64,000 nucleotides of DNA, from NCBI GenBank assembly GCA_023953835.1, contig JAMLJB010000001.1:1054001-1118000 (forward strand). The letters are read 5' to 3'. Origin of the DNA: Rhizobiaceae bacterium (GTDB lineage Bacteria; Pseudomonadota; Alphaproteobacteria; Rhizobiales; Rhizobiaceae). Below, one piece after another: positions 1 to 8,304 of this stretch. How positions within the stretch are numbered: position 1 is the first letter of the stretch; the number at the start of each line of letters is the position of its first letter. Under the pieces are notes generated by a model. The model was not told the DNA's origin and searched no databases. It saw nothing but the letters and a program-made list of their open reading frames with translations. Both the position numbers and the translations under genes were made by a program.

Positions 1-225
1 GTCTTCGGTCACCGGCTCGGCGGTGCTGACGCTGAGCGGCGTCAGTTCGATGTTCATCGCCTCGACAACGGCCTGCGGCTCCTGTTCCGGCGCGAGCGCG
101 ATGACGCCGTAGGCCGCCGCGCCATGCGCGATGCAGACGACGAACGCCGCCGCGCCCCATTTCAGCACATCGCGCCGCCAGGGCATGCGGTCGAGTTCGG
201 CGTGGTCGTGATGGTCCGCGATCAT
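1..225 (-). CDS. tonB: TonB energy-transducing protein, N-terminal part (cut by window edge)
   Basis: Only the first 75 codons lie in the window and the gene runs off the left end. The ATG overlaps the exbD stop by four bases (ATGA), so translation is probably coupled. The visible protein has a cytoplasmic start rich in His and Asp, the basic stretch RMPWRRD, then one hydrophobic segment of about 20 residues (roughly 20-42) and a Glu/Pro-containing periplasmic start. That is the layout of TonB: a single N-terminal anchor, a Pro-rich spacer, and a C-terminal domain that contacts outer-membrane receptors. The position after exbB and exbD in a haem-receptor unit supports the call. The C-terminal domain cannot be seen. 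Confidence 0.8.
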   Translation of the reverse strand, partial: MIADHHDHAELDRMPWRRDVLKWGAAAFVVCIAHGAAAYGVIALAPEQEPQAVVEAMNIELTPLSVSTAEPVTED

Positions 226-662
226 TGCCCCGCCGCCGGAACCGGCGCACTTTCCAGTCCGACCAGCGCGACCTTGAGATAGCCGGCGCCGCGCAGCAGG
301 TTCATGACTTCGGTGAGTTCGCCATAGGGCACATCCTTGTCGGCGCGCAGGAAGATGCGGGCTTCCTTGTCGCCGTCGGTCAGCTGCACGAGCTTGGCGC
401 CGAATGCCTCGCGCGCGACGGTCTCGTTGCCGAGCGACAGGCTGAGATCGTCCTTGACGGTAAGAAATACCGGCTTTTCCGGGCGTGGCGTGGCGGGCGC
501 GGTCGATCCGGGCAGGTCGACATTGACGTCGACCGTGGCAAGCGGCGCCGCCACCATGAAGATGATGAGCAGCACCAGCATCACGTCGATGAACGGCGTG
601 ACGTTGATCTCGTGCGATTCCTCGAGGTCGTCGCCGCTGTTTTCTCGGATGCGCGCGGCCAT
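222..662 (-). CDS. exbD: Biopolymer transport protein ExbD
   Basis: 146 residues, the normal ExbD length. A short cytoplasmic start is followed by INVTPFIDVMLVLLIIFMV, the single transmembrane helix with the conserved Asp that takes part in proton movement (family knowledge), then a periplasmic domain. With ExbB it uses the proton motive force to energise TonB. It lies three bases after exbB and overlaps tonB by four bases, so the three are one transcriptional unit downstream of the haem receptor. Confidence 0.95.
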   Translation of the reverse strand: MAARIRENSGDDLEESHEINVTPFIDVMLVLLIIFMVAAPLATVDVNVDLPGSTAPATPRPEKPVFLTVKDDLSLSLGNETVAREAFGAKLVQLTDGDKEARIFLRADKDVPYGELTEVMNLLRGAGYLKVALVGLESAPVPAAGQ

Positions 663-665
663 GAC

Positions 666-1514
666 CTACTCCGCCGCAAGCCTGTGGCGCGGCATCGCCC
701 GGCGATCCAGGTCGCGGCTGACCAGCCGTTCGACACCGGCGGAAACGTCGCCGAGCAATTGCCTGTACCCGCCGATGGAGCGCGCGAACACATTGTAGAT
801 GACCACCGCCGGAATGGCCGCAACGAGGCCGATGGCCGTTGCCAGCAGCGCTTCCGCGATGCCCGGGGCAACGACGGCGAGATTGGTCGTCTGGGCTTCC
901 GAAATGCCGATGAACGAGTTCATGATGCCCCACACCGTGCCGAACAGGCCGACGAAGGGCGCGGTTGCGCCGATGGTCGCGATGACCCCGGTGCCGCGCG
1001 ACATATTGCGGCCAGCCCGGACCTCGATGCGCGAAAGCCGCGAGGCGACGCGTTCCTTCACGCCCTCGCCGCCCGCGCGGTCGATGACGGGCGTGGACAT
1101 TTCAAGTTCTTCTGCTGCGGCGCGAACCAGCAGCGAGGACGCATCGCCGCGCTTGCCGACCGCCTCGATGGCTTCGTTCAGGCTGGAGGCATGCACGACC
1201 GTGACCAGCCCCTTTTCTGCACGCCTGCGGGCCGCGAAAAGCTCAAGCGATTTGTAGAGCCAGACGGTCCACGTGACCAGCGAGGCAAAGGCGAGGCCGA
1301 TCATCACCGCCTTCACGATGATGTCGGCATTCATGAACATGCCCCATGGCGACAGGTTGACGGGCAGCACGATGGAGTGCGCGCTGCCCGCCTCCTGCGC
1401 GAACGCCCCGGAGGTCATCCCGGCGATCGCTGCTGGAATGGCGAGCACTGGAACCGGCACCGATGCTTTCGCTCGGGTTGTGACGTGCATGGCTTTTCGT
1501 TCTGTCTGAATCAC
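666..1514 (-). CDS. exbB: Tol-Pal/TonB system proton channel subunit ExbB
   Basis: 282 codons. A cleavable-looking N-terminal hydrophobic segment ending near AFAQ is followed by a first membrane helix (about residues 65-90), a cytoplasmic region, and two C-terminal helices containing GATAPFVGLFGTVWGI and the helix after EALLATAIGL, the hallmark of the MotA/TolQ/ExbB family. It forms the inner-membrane proton channel with ExbD. The start used is GTG at 1514, preceded by GGGACGAGAAAA; an ATG at 1490 is an alternative but has a poorer ribosome site. Its place beside the haem receptor indicates a TonB system devoted to haem or iron uptake. Confidence 0.93.
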   Translation of the reverse strand: MIQTERKAMHVTTRAKASVPVPVLAIPAAIAGMTSGAFAQEAGSAHSIVLPVNLSPWGMFMNADIIVKAVMIGLAFASLVTWTVWLYKSLELFAARRRAEKGLVTVVHASSLNEAIEAVGKRGDASSLLVRAAAEELEMSTPVIDRAGGEGVKERVASRLSRIEVRAGRNMSRGTGVIATIGATAPFVGLFGTVWGIMNSFIGISEAQTTNLAVVAPGIAEALLATAIGLVAAIPAVVIYNVFARSIGGYRQLLGDVSAGVERLVSRDLDRRAMPRHRLAAE

Positions 1515-1544
1515 TTTTCTCGTCCCGCATCTTGAGCGCGGGCC

Positions 1545-1985
1545 TCACATTCCAAATTCGATGCCTGCCCTGGTGGATGTCTTGAGCCGGCGCGAACAGT
1601 TTTCCGGCTCGATGCCCTCGCCCGCGCACTCCGTCACGGAATTGACAAGCACGCGGCCGAGCTTGCCGCAATCCACTCCCGAAAGGTCGAAGCGCGAAAC
1701 CTTCGTCTTTCCCTCAGGCATTTCCTTGAAACCCAAAGCGGTGATGCGGTCAACTACCCCGGACCTGTCGAACAGCACAAGCTCGAACGACGCTGTCTTG
1801 ATATCGGCGGGCAGTCCGTTGTTCACGACGAATGTCAGGCGGCAGCCCTTGTCGGAAGGCTGGGCGGCATTGAGTTCGAGCGAGAGCGTGCCCGATTGTG
1901 GCGCGCCCCCGTCCTGTGCTTGCGCCGCCGCGACGGCTGCGAATTGCAGCACCGCGGCAGCCATGGCCATGCCTGTCCTGGACAA
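1545..1985 (-). CDS. Small exported protein of unknown function in haem-receptor operon
   Basis: 146 residues with a clear signal peptide (MSRTGMAMAAAV... ending at AQAQ, about residue 24). The mature part looks like a compact beta-rich periplasmic domain with four Cys residues that could form disulfides (in KGCRL, GVDCGK, TECAG and ENCSR). It begins ten bases after the receptor stop and precedes exbB by 30 bases, so it is probably co-transcribed with the TonB complex. I do not recognise the family; a periplasmic accessory role in haem uptake is inferred only from position. Confidence 0.75.
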   Translation of the reverse strand: MSRTGMAMAAAVLQFAAVAAAQAQDGGAPQSGTLSLELNAAQPSDKGCRLTFVVNNGLPADIKTASFELVLFDRSGVVDRITALGFKEMPEGKTKVSRFDLSGVDCGKLGRVLVNSVTECAGEGIEPENCSRRLKTSTRAGIEFGM

Positions 1986-1995
1986 TCGAGACCCC

Positions 1996-4242
1996 TCAGA
2001 ACTTCTGCGTTATGGCCAGTCGGAAGGTCCGGCCAGGTTCGGAATAGCGGTCGTAGATGTCGGGATTGGTGCCATCCGGCACGTCGAGCGCGTTCCAGTA
2101 CTTCTTGTCGAACAAATTGTAGACGCCCGCCTGGATGCGCAGTCCCTTGACCTCAGCCGGCTCCCAGTAGCCGGACAGGTCGACGATCCCGTATCCCGGC
2201 GCGGCAAAGCCGGTTCCGCTCACCTTGTCGCGCGCCGCCGCAAGGGTGGTCGAGACGTCCACGCCCCATGTTTCCTGCTCGTAGCCGAGGCCGAGAATGG
2301 CGCGCAGCGGCGGCACCGAATTCAGGTATTCATCGGTGTCGGTGTTCTTGCCTTCGGCATAGGCAAGCGATCCCCACGCCTTCCAGTTGCTGTTGAAACG
2401 CGCATAGCCACGCACCTCCGCACCATAGATCTGCACACGCGCGAGGTTCTGGTACGAAAAGACGAGCGGATAGTCCGGCGTCGCAGGGAGTGAGACGTCC
2501 TCGATGAAATTCCGGTAGTAATTGTTGAAGATGTTGGCCGAAATCCCGTAGTCGGCGGTCGTGTAGGCCGCGCCGATCTCGAAGCCGTTGCTGGTTTCGG
2601 GCTTGAGGTCGGGATTGCCGATGCGGGCATACTGGCCGGCATTGGCGAAGTTCTCATAGAGTTCCCTTGCGCTCGGCGCGCGGAAGCCCTGCGCCCACTG
2701 CGCGAACAGCTCGACATCGGGCGTCGCCTGCCATGCCAGCCTGAGCTTGGGCGAAACGCGCGAATCGCTGTTGTCCACCAGATAGGCCGGATCGTAGTTC
2801 GGGCTTGCCTGATATTCGGGCGTCGACTTCGGGCTGTGCCGGTACCAGTCGAAACGCAGCCCCGGCGTCAGCGTCAGCCGGTCATCGTAGAACTTGATGT
2901 CGTCTTCGAGGAAAGCGCCGAAGAAGGTGCTGTCCACCTCGGGCATGTCGGCTGTGTTGGTGTGCAGGAAGCGGCAGCTTTGCGGGCCGAAAAAGTCAGG
3001 GATGAAGTTCCAGTTGACGTCCGGGCAATTGTCCTCGCCGCTCGAAAACTGCGTCGTCTTCTGACCGTACAGTTCCGCGCCGAAACGCAATTCGTTGGAA
3101 TGGCCGCCGAGGTCCAGCTCCTTGGTGCCGTCCGAGGTGAAGCCGTAGCTTGTCTGCTTGATCCAGTTGTCGCGGGTATAGGGGCCGTAGGGGTAGCCGT
3201 ACATGAACGGATCGCCCGGGATGATGAATGAACGCGCATCCGGCACGCGAATGGCGTCTGTCGTGGCGTTCAGCTTCTGCTCCAGCCAGTAAACGGTCAG
3301 GTTCGCCGTATCGACGATGTCCGATTTGTCGGGAGATTCGAACTTGTAGTCGGCGGAAACGCGCTTGCGGTCGGTCTCGTCGCCCGACTCAAAGCTGCCG
3401 GGCACATAGCTCGACGTGGTGCCGCTCATATTGTCGTAGTCGAAGTCGCGATTCGCCAGTTCCGCCGTCAGGCCGAGACGATGGCCGCCTTCGATATACT
3501 GATGCAGCTTCACGAGCAGGTTGCGCTGGTCAAAGTCGCCCGGATTGGGCTCGGTGCGGGTGGAGCCGTAACCGCCCACATCACCCATGTTCTCCGTCTC
3601 GTGACCCCGGCGATAGCCGCCCTGCACGAGAAGCCAGGTGTCGTTCGCCCGACCGGCGACCGCAGCGTTGCCGCGCCAGCTCCTGTCAGCACTGTCATAT
3701 ACGCCCTTGAGGATTGCGCCGAACTGCTTGCCGTCCTCGATCAGGTCCTCCGGGTCGATGGTGCGCAACTGGACAACGCCGCCAAGCGCGCCCGACCCGT
3801 AGCGGCTGGAATCCGCGCCGCGCACGATATCGAGCGTCGAGAGCGAATCGAAATCGAATGCGTTGAGTCCGCCCTTCGCGCTGTCGCGGGGGTCGACGAG
3901 CCACGGAACGCGTACGCCGTCGATGGTGGTCAGCACGCGGTCGTCCTGAAGGCCGCGCAGGTTGATGCTCGCGTTCTGGTCGTTGAAATTCACGCCGGCG
4001 TCGATGCGGCGCCCGACATCGTCGAAATCCTCGGCCATGCGGTTTTGAAGCACCGGCCGGCCGATCGTGGTTTCGGTGGCGTTCTGTACGGGCTGGTCCG
4101 CCTGCTGCTGGGTCTGCACGACCACAGGGGCCAATTCGACAGGTTGTTCCTGCTGCTGTGCCAATGCCGCGCCGCAAAAAGCGCTCGCCCCGAATGCCGC
4201 GCTGCACACAAGCGCGAGACTGTTAAGCCGAATTATCCCCAT
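1996..4242 (-). CDS. hmuR: TonB-dependent haem/haemin outer-membrane receptor
   Basis: 748 residues from the ATG at 4242, chosen because GGAG lies six bases upstream and a signal peptide (MGIIRLNSLALVCSAAFG... ending at ALAQ) follows at once; upstream in-frame codons lack such a site. After the signal comes a TonB-box-like ELAPVVVQ, a plug domain (INLRGLQDDRVLTTIDG), and a 22-strand barrel ending in Phe (AITQKF). The haem-receptor motifs FRAP (AQGFRAPSARELYENF) and NPDL (GNPDLKPETSNGFEIG) are present. The His usually found between them in enteric haem receptors is absent. It heads the unit continuing into exbB-exbD-tonB and diverges from hmuS. Rhizobial homologues are named ShmR/HmuR. Confidence 0.93.
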   Translation of the reverse strand: MGIIRLNSLALVCSAAFGASAFCGAALAQQQEQPVELAPVVVQTQQQADQPVQNATETTIGRPVLQNRMAEDFDDVGRRIDAGVNFNDQNASINLRGLQDDRVLTTIDGVRVPWLVDPRDSAKGGLNAFDFDSLSTLDIVRGADSSRYGSGALGGVVQLRTIDPEDLIEDGKQFGAILKGVYDSADRSWRGNAAVAGRANDTWLLVQGGYRRGHETENMGDVGGYGSTRTEPNPGDFDQRNLLVKLHQYIEGGHRLGLTAELANRDFDYDNMSGTTSSYVPGSFESGDETDRKRVSADYKFESPDKSDIVDTANLTVYWLEQKLNATTDAIRVPDARSFIIPGDPFMYGYPYGPYTRDNWIKQTSYGFTSDGTKELDLGGHSNELRFGAELYGQKTTQFSSGEDNCPDVNWNFIPDFFGPQSCRFLHTNTADMPEVDSTFFGAFLEDDIKFYDDRLTLTPGLRFDWYRHSPKSTPEYQASPNYDPAYLVDNSDSRVSPKLRLAWQATPDVELFAQWAQGFRAPSARELYENFANAGQYARIGNPDLKPETSNGFEIGAAYTTADYGISANIFNNYYRNFIEDVSLPATPDYPLVFSYQNLARVQIYGAEVRGYARFNSNWKAWGSLAYAEGKNTDTDEYLNSVPPLRAILGLGYEQETWGVDVSTTLAAARDKVSGTGFAAPGYGIVDLSGYWEPAEVKGLRIQAGVYNLFDKKYWNALDVPDGTNPDIYDRYSEPGRTFRLAITQKF

Positions 4243-4355
4243 TTCCCACTCCAATTGCGTTGCCGATGCTGGCTTGCGCAACACGCTTGCTTGCACTCCT
4301 ATTCCGGTTGTCTAAACTTGACTCTCAAACTCCGGTAATGCACAGCTATTAAAGC

Positions 4356-4370
4356 TGACTTGTCGAGTCA
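4356..4370. promoter_or_regulatory. RirA/IRO-type iron-responsive operator
   Basis: Within the divergent region between hmuR and hmuS (4243-4438) the sequence TGACTTGTCGAGTCA is a TGA-N9-TCA inverted repeat with five-base arms (TGACT/AGTCA). This matches the iron-responsive operator bound by RirA in rhizobia (established for Rhizobium and Sinorhizobium). It sits 83 bases before hmuS and 114 bases before the receptor start, so one site could repress both units when iron is sufficient. A TTGACT at 4318-4323 could be a -35 element for hmuS, but no well-spaced -10 is clear. Confidence 0.6.
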
Positions 4371-4438
4371 AGATAAATGCAGGCCCTTGCGAATGCTCGC
4401 AAATCGGACTGCGGCCCAAAGGCAACAGAGAGGGTTGA

Positions 4439-5491
4439 ATGAACATTGCAATGAAGCCGGCCCCGGCGGATATCCGGCGCGCGCGAGAGGAAAATCCGAA
4501 AATGCGCGAGCGCGATCTTTCGGTCAGCCTCGGCATTTCGGAAGCGGAGTTTGTTGCAGCGCACTGCGGCGAAGGCGTCACGCGCATCGAGCCGAAGGTC
4601 GCGGCCCTTCTGCGCGGGCTGGAAGCGGTGGGCGAGGTGATGGCGCTGACCCGCAACGACAGCGCGGTCCACGAAAAGATCGGCGTCTATGACAAGGTGA
4701 TTGCCGGCGACCACACAGTGCTGACGCTCGGCGAACAGATCGACCTGCGCATTTTCCCGCATGTCTGGACGCACGGCTTCGCGGTGGAAAAGCGCGACGG
4801 CGAGGAAATTCGCCGCTCACTCCAGTTCTTCGACGCATCCGGCGAGGCGGTCCATAAGGTGCATCTGCGCCCTGCATCGGACATTGCAGCCTATGAAGCG
4901 CTGGTCGCAGCGCATGTCTCGGCGGACCAGAGCCAGACCGTCACCGTCGCGCCGATCCTACCCGAGACGCCCGAACAATCATCAGCCACGGCGGACGAGC
5001 TTCGCGAACGCTGGAGCAAGATGACGGATGTGCATCAATTTTTCGGGATGTTGCGCGCGTTGAAACTGTCGCGCCGCGAAGCGATGCGCATGGTCGGGCA
5101 GGACTATGCCTGGACGCTCGACCCACAGGCTGTCGCCGCCATGATGGAGGGTGCCGCCGAATCGGGCTTGCCGATCATGTGCTTCGTGGGCAATCGCGGC
5201 TGCATCCAGATCCATTCCGGGCCGATTGCCTCGGTCAAGCCGATGGGACCGTGGCTCAACGTACTCGACGAGACGTTCCATCTGCATCTTCGCACAGATC
5301 ACATTCGTGAGGTCTGGGGCGTGCGCAAGCCGACCAAGGACGGCCATGTCACCTCGCTCGAAGCCTATGACGCGGAAGGGCGCATGATCATCCAGTTCTT
5401 CGGCAAGCGGCACGAGGGCCATGCCGAGCGCAATGACTGGCGCATGCTGGTCGAAGCATTGCCGCGCCTTCCGGCGCAGAGCGCAGCTTGA
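4439..5491 (+). CDS. hmuS: Haemin-degrading factor HmuS
   Basis: 350 residues, close to the usual 345 of the HemS/HmuS family, with the typical internal duplication (first half about 1-170, second about 175-345). It carries the haem-pocket regions around HVWTHGFAVEKRDGEEIRRS and, in the second repeat, FVGNRGCIQIHSGP and FHLHLRTDHIREVW. These cytoplasmic proteins bind haem delivered by the ABC transporter and, in several species, break it down to release iron. The stop is 10 bases before hmuT, so it heads the hmuSTUV operon. Confidence 0.93.
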   Translation: MNIAMKPAPADIRRAREENPKMRERDLSVSLGISEAEFVAAHCGEGVTRIEPKVAALLRGLEAVGEVMALTRNDSAVHEKIGVYDKVIAGDHTVLTLGEQIDLRIFPHVWTHGFAVEKRDGEEIRRSLQFFDASGEAVHKVHLRPASDIAAYEALVAAHVSADQSQTVTVAPILPETPEQSSATADELRERWSKMTDVHQFFGMLRALKLSRREAMRMVGQDYAWTLDPQAVAAMMEGAAESGLPIMCFVGNRGCIQIHSGPIASVKPMGPWLNVLDETFHLHLRTDHIREVWGVRKPTKDGHVTSLEAYDAEGRMIIQFFGKRHEGHAERNDWRMLVEALPRLPAQSAA

Positions 5492-5501
5492 GGTCGTGAC
5501 C

Positions 5502-6374
5502 ATGAAAGTGATGAACATTGCAGCCGTCGCGCTTGTGTGCGTCGGCTTTGCAGGCGCGGCGGAGGCGGAGGAAGTGGCGGCACTGCCCGACACGACCCGC
5601 ATCGTCGCAATCGGCGGGTCGGTGACGGAGATCCTCTACGCACTCGACGCGGAGGAGAAGCTCGTCGCGCGCGATTCGACCAGTGTGTATCCGCAGGAAG
5701 CGTTCACGCTGCCCGATGTCGGCTATATGCGCCAGCTTTCCCCGGAAGGTGTTCTGTCGGTCAATCCGTCCGGCATCATTGCCCTGCAGAGCGCGGGGCC
5801 GAAGGAGGCGGTCGACGTTCTCAAGAAGGCCAGCGTCCCCTATGTCGAGGTGCCCGAGACCTTCGACCACAAGGGAATCGTGGACAAGATCGAGATCGTC
5901 GGCGCGGCGATCGGAGAACCTTCCAAGGCCGACGCGCTTGCAAAGCAGGTCGATGCCGACCTCAATGCCGCCGAAACGCTGACGAAGGGCATTTCCGACC
6001 GCAAGCGCGTGCTCTTCGTCCTGTCGTTGCAGGGCGGCAAAATACTGGCCTCCGGCACGCACACCGCCGCCGACGGCATGATCAAGCTGGCGGGAGCGGT
6101 GAATGCGATCGACGGGTTCACCGGCTACAAGCAACTGACGGACGAGGCGGTCATTTCCGCGCGGCCCGATGTGGTGCTGGTCATGGACCGGTCCGGCGAG
6201 TCGATCAGCGACGAGCAGATCGTGCAGCATCCAGCCATCGCCTCGACCCCGGCTGGCGAGGGAAAGAAAGTCCTGCGCATGGACGGCGCCTACCTGCTCG
6301 GGTTCGGGCCGCGCACCGCCAGCGCGGTACGCGAGCTTGCCGCCGGCCTCTACGGCGACGCCTTGGCGAACTGA
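5502..6374 (+). CDS. hmuT: Periplasmic haemin-binding protein HmuT
   Basis: 290 residues from the ATG at 5502, which follows GAGGTCGTGACC and opens a clear signal peptide (MKVMNIAAVALVCVGFAG... ending near AEA). It is a class III periplasmic binding protein: N-lobe with TRIVAIGGSVTEILYAL, a long linking helix (residues about 125-165), and C-lobe ending ASAVRELAAGLYG. The Tyr in SVYPQEAF is a candidate haem ligand. It passes haem from the receptor to HmuUV. The next gene starts 25 bases on. Confidence 0.93.
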   Translation: MKVMNIAAVALVCVGFAGAAEAEEVAALPDTTRIVAIGGSVTEILYALDAEEKLVARDSTSVYPQEAFTLPDVGYMRQLSPEGVLSVNPSGIIALQSAGPKEAVDVLKKASVPYVEVPETFDHKGIVDKIEIVGAAIGEPSKADALAKQVDADLNAAETLTKGISDRKRVLFVLSLQGGKILASGTHTAADGMIKLAGAVNAIDGFTGYKQLTDEAVISARPDVVLVMDRSGESISDEQIVQHPAIASTPAGEGKKVLRMDGAYLLGFGPRTASAVRELAAGLYGDALAN

Positions 6375-6399
6375 GACGCGGATCGTGGCGCTTCAGACG

Positions 6400-7479
6400 A
6401 TGGCCGCCGAGCAGCGGATCGAAAACGGAAACGCAGCGGAAGGCGACCGTAGCCGCCGCGCGCAATTGGCCATCGTGCTTCTGTTCCTCTTGCTCGTCGC
6501 GACGATGCTGTTCAGCCTTACTTCGGGCGCGTCCGACGTGACGGCGGCAACCGTGCTGCGCGACATTCTGGGCGGCGAGGGCGCGGTCAGCGTGCGGGAC
6601 CGCATCATCATCTACGACATCCGCCTGCCGCGCCTGCTGATGGGCGTTCTCGTCGGTGCTTCGCTCGCCGTGTCCGGCGCGGTCATGCAGGGGCTTTTTC
6701 GGAATCCGCTGGCCGATCCGGGACTGGTCGGCGTCTCGTCGGGCGCAAGCCTCGGCGCGGTGACGATGATCGTCATCGGGCCGACGCTGCTCGGGCCGCT
6801 GAACGCCGCACTCGGGCCGCTTGCCCTGCCCGTGACGGCATTCGCGGGCGGCCTCGCCACCACCTTCATCCTTTATCAGGTCGCCACCCGCCACGGGCGC
6901 ACTTCGGTCGCGACCATGCTGCTTGCGGGCATTGCGCTCGCCGCGCTCGCCATGGCGCTGACGGGCATACTGATCTTCATGGCCGACGACCGGCAGTTGC
7001 GCGACCTCACCTTCTGGTCGCTGGGTTCGCTGGCCGGGGCCACATGGTCGAAAATCTGGGCCATCGCGCCGATCATCGTCGCCGCGCTGGCAGTCAGCCC
7101 CTTTCTCGCGCGCGGTCTCAACGCGCTCGCGCTGGGAGAGCCGACGGCGCATCACCTCGGCGTACCTGTTCAACGGCTGAAATATGCGGCAATCCTCTCG
7201 GTCTCGGCTGCGGTCGGCGCATCGGTGGCGGTCAGCGGCGGCATCGGCTTCGTTGGCATTGTCGTCGCGCATATGCTGCGGCTCGCCATAGGCCCCGACA
7301 ACCGCTACCTGCTTCCGGCCTCCGCGCTGCTCGGCGCAAGCCTGCTGCTGCTGGCGGACGCCGTGTCGCGCACCATCGTCGCGCCCGCCGAATTGCCCAT
7401 CGGCATCGTGACCGCACTTGCTGGCGCGCCGTTCTTTCTCTGGATATTGCTGCGCAAGCGCGGCATGCTGGATCTCTGA
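6400..7479 (+). CDS. hmuU: Haemin ABC transporter permease HmuU (FecCD family)
   Basis: About 359 residues with the ten-helix pattern of FecCD/BtuC permeases. Family landmarks include IRLPRLLMGVLVGASLAVSG, NPLADPGLVGVSSGASLGAV and the C-terminal GGIGFVGIVVAHMLRLAIG that docks on the ATPase. The ATG at 6400 is used; an in-frame GTG at 6385 is a possible alternative. It lies in the inner membrane between the binding protein and the ATPase genes, two bases before hmuV. Confidence 0.94.
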   Translation: MAAEQRIENGNAAEGDRSRRAQLAIVLLFLLLVATMLFSLTSGASDVTAATVLRDILGGEGAVSVRDRIIIYDIRLPRLLMGVLVGASLAVSGAVMQGLFRNPLADPGLVGVSSGASLGAVTMIVIGPTLLGPLNAALGPLALPVTAFAGGLATTFILYQVATRHGRTSVATMLLAGIALAALAMALTGILIFMADDRQLRDLTFWSLGSLAGATWSKIWAIAPIIVAALAVSPFLARGLNALALGEPTAHHLGVPVQRLKYAAILSVSAAVGASVAVSGGIGFVGIVVAHMLRLAIGPDNRYLLPASALLGASLLLLADAVSRTIVAPAELPIGIVTALAGAPFFLWILLRKRGMLDL

Positions 7480-7481
7480 CG

Positions 7482-8273
7482 ATGATCGCGCTCGACAATG
7501 TTTCCGTCGCCATCGGCACGCGCACCATCGTCGACGGTATCGGCTTCGAGGCGCACCCAGGCGAGGTGACGGTAATCGTCGGCCCGAACGGCTCGGGCAA
7601 GACGACTTTGATGAAGGCAATGTCCGGCGAGGCTGACTATCGCGGCTCGATCCGGCTCAACGGGCAGGACGTGTCGTCGACCCCGCCCGCGAGGCAGGCG
7701 GCGATGCGCGCCGTGCTGCCGCAGGCGACGACGCTTTCCTTTCCCTTCACCGTGCGCGAGATCGTCAATCTCGGCATCGTTTCGGGACGCAGCGGCGTCG
7801 AACCGGCGCGCCATGCCCAACTCGCCGAACGCGCGCTTGCCGCCGTCGACCTTCGAGGCTTTGCCGGACGGCTCTATCAGGAACTTTCCGGCGGCGAGCA
7901 ACAGCGCGTGCAGCTCGCGCGTGTGCTGTGCCAGGTGTGGGAGCCGGTGCTCGACGGCACGCCGCGCTTCCTGTTTCTCGACGAGCCGGTGTCGAGCCTC
8001 GACATCAAGCACCAGCTCGCAATCATGGAGACCGCGCGCGCCTATGCCGAGGGCGGCGGCGGCGTTGTCGCCATCCTGCACGACCTCAATCTCGCCTCCA
8101 TGTATGGCGACCGCATCGTGGTGCTGTCGCGCGGACGAATGGCCGCGAGCGGTTCGCCGACCGAGGTGATGCGCGACGAGGTGATCGGCGCGGCCTTTGA
8201 ATGCAGGCTCAGCGTCGGAAAGACGCCGCCCGGCAACATGCCGTTCATCCTGCCCCAGTCTTTTTCCCCTTGA
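7482..8273 (+). CDS. hmuV: Haemin ABC transporter ATP-binding protein HmuV
   Basis: 263 residues. Walker A GPNGSGKTT (about 34-42), Q-loop after LPQATTLSF, signature LSGGEQQRVQLARVL, Walker B FLFLDEP and the switch His in ILHDLNLA are all present. It powers import of haem through HmuU. The ATG is two bases after the hmuU stop. The final gene of the core haem operon; an aspartoacylase-like gene follows 31 bases later. Confidence 0.95.
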   Translation: MIALDNVSVAIGTRTIVDGIGFEAHPGEVTVIVGPNGSGKTTLMKAMSGEADYRGSIRLNGQDVSSTPPARQAAMRAVLPQATTLSFPFTVREIVNLGIVSGRSGVEPARHAQLAERALAAVDLRGFAGRLYQELSGGEQQRVQLARVLCQVWEPVLDGTPRFLFLDEPVSSLDIKHQLAIMETARAYAEGGGGVVAILHDLNLASMYGDRIVVLSRGRMAASGSPTEVMRDEVIGAAFECRLSVGKTPPGNMPFILPQSFSP

Positions 8274-8304
8274 GCCCGCCGCGCAAACCGCCCACAAAGG
8301 GCCG

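Noticed and set aside
225..1535. 436-codon open frame on the plus strand
   Set aside because: Antisense to exbD and exbB, with shadow-type composition.
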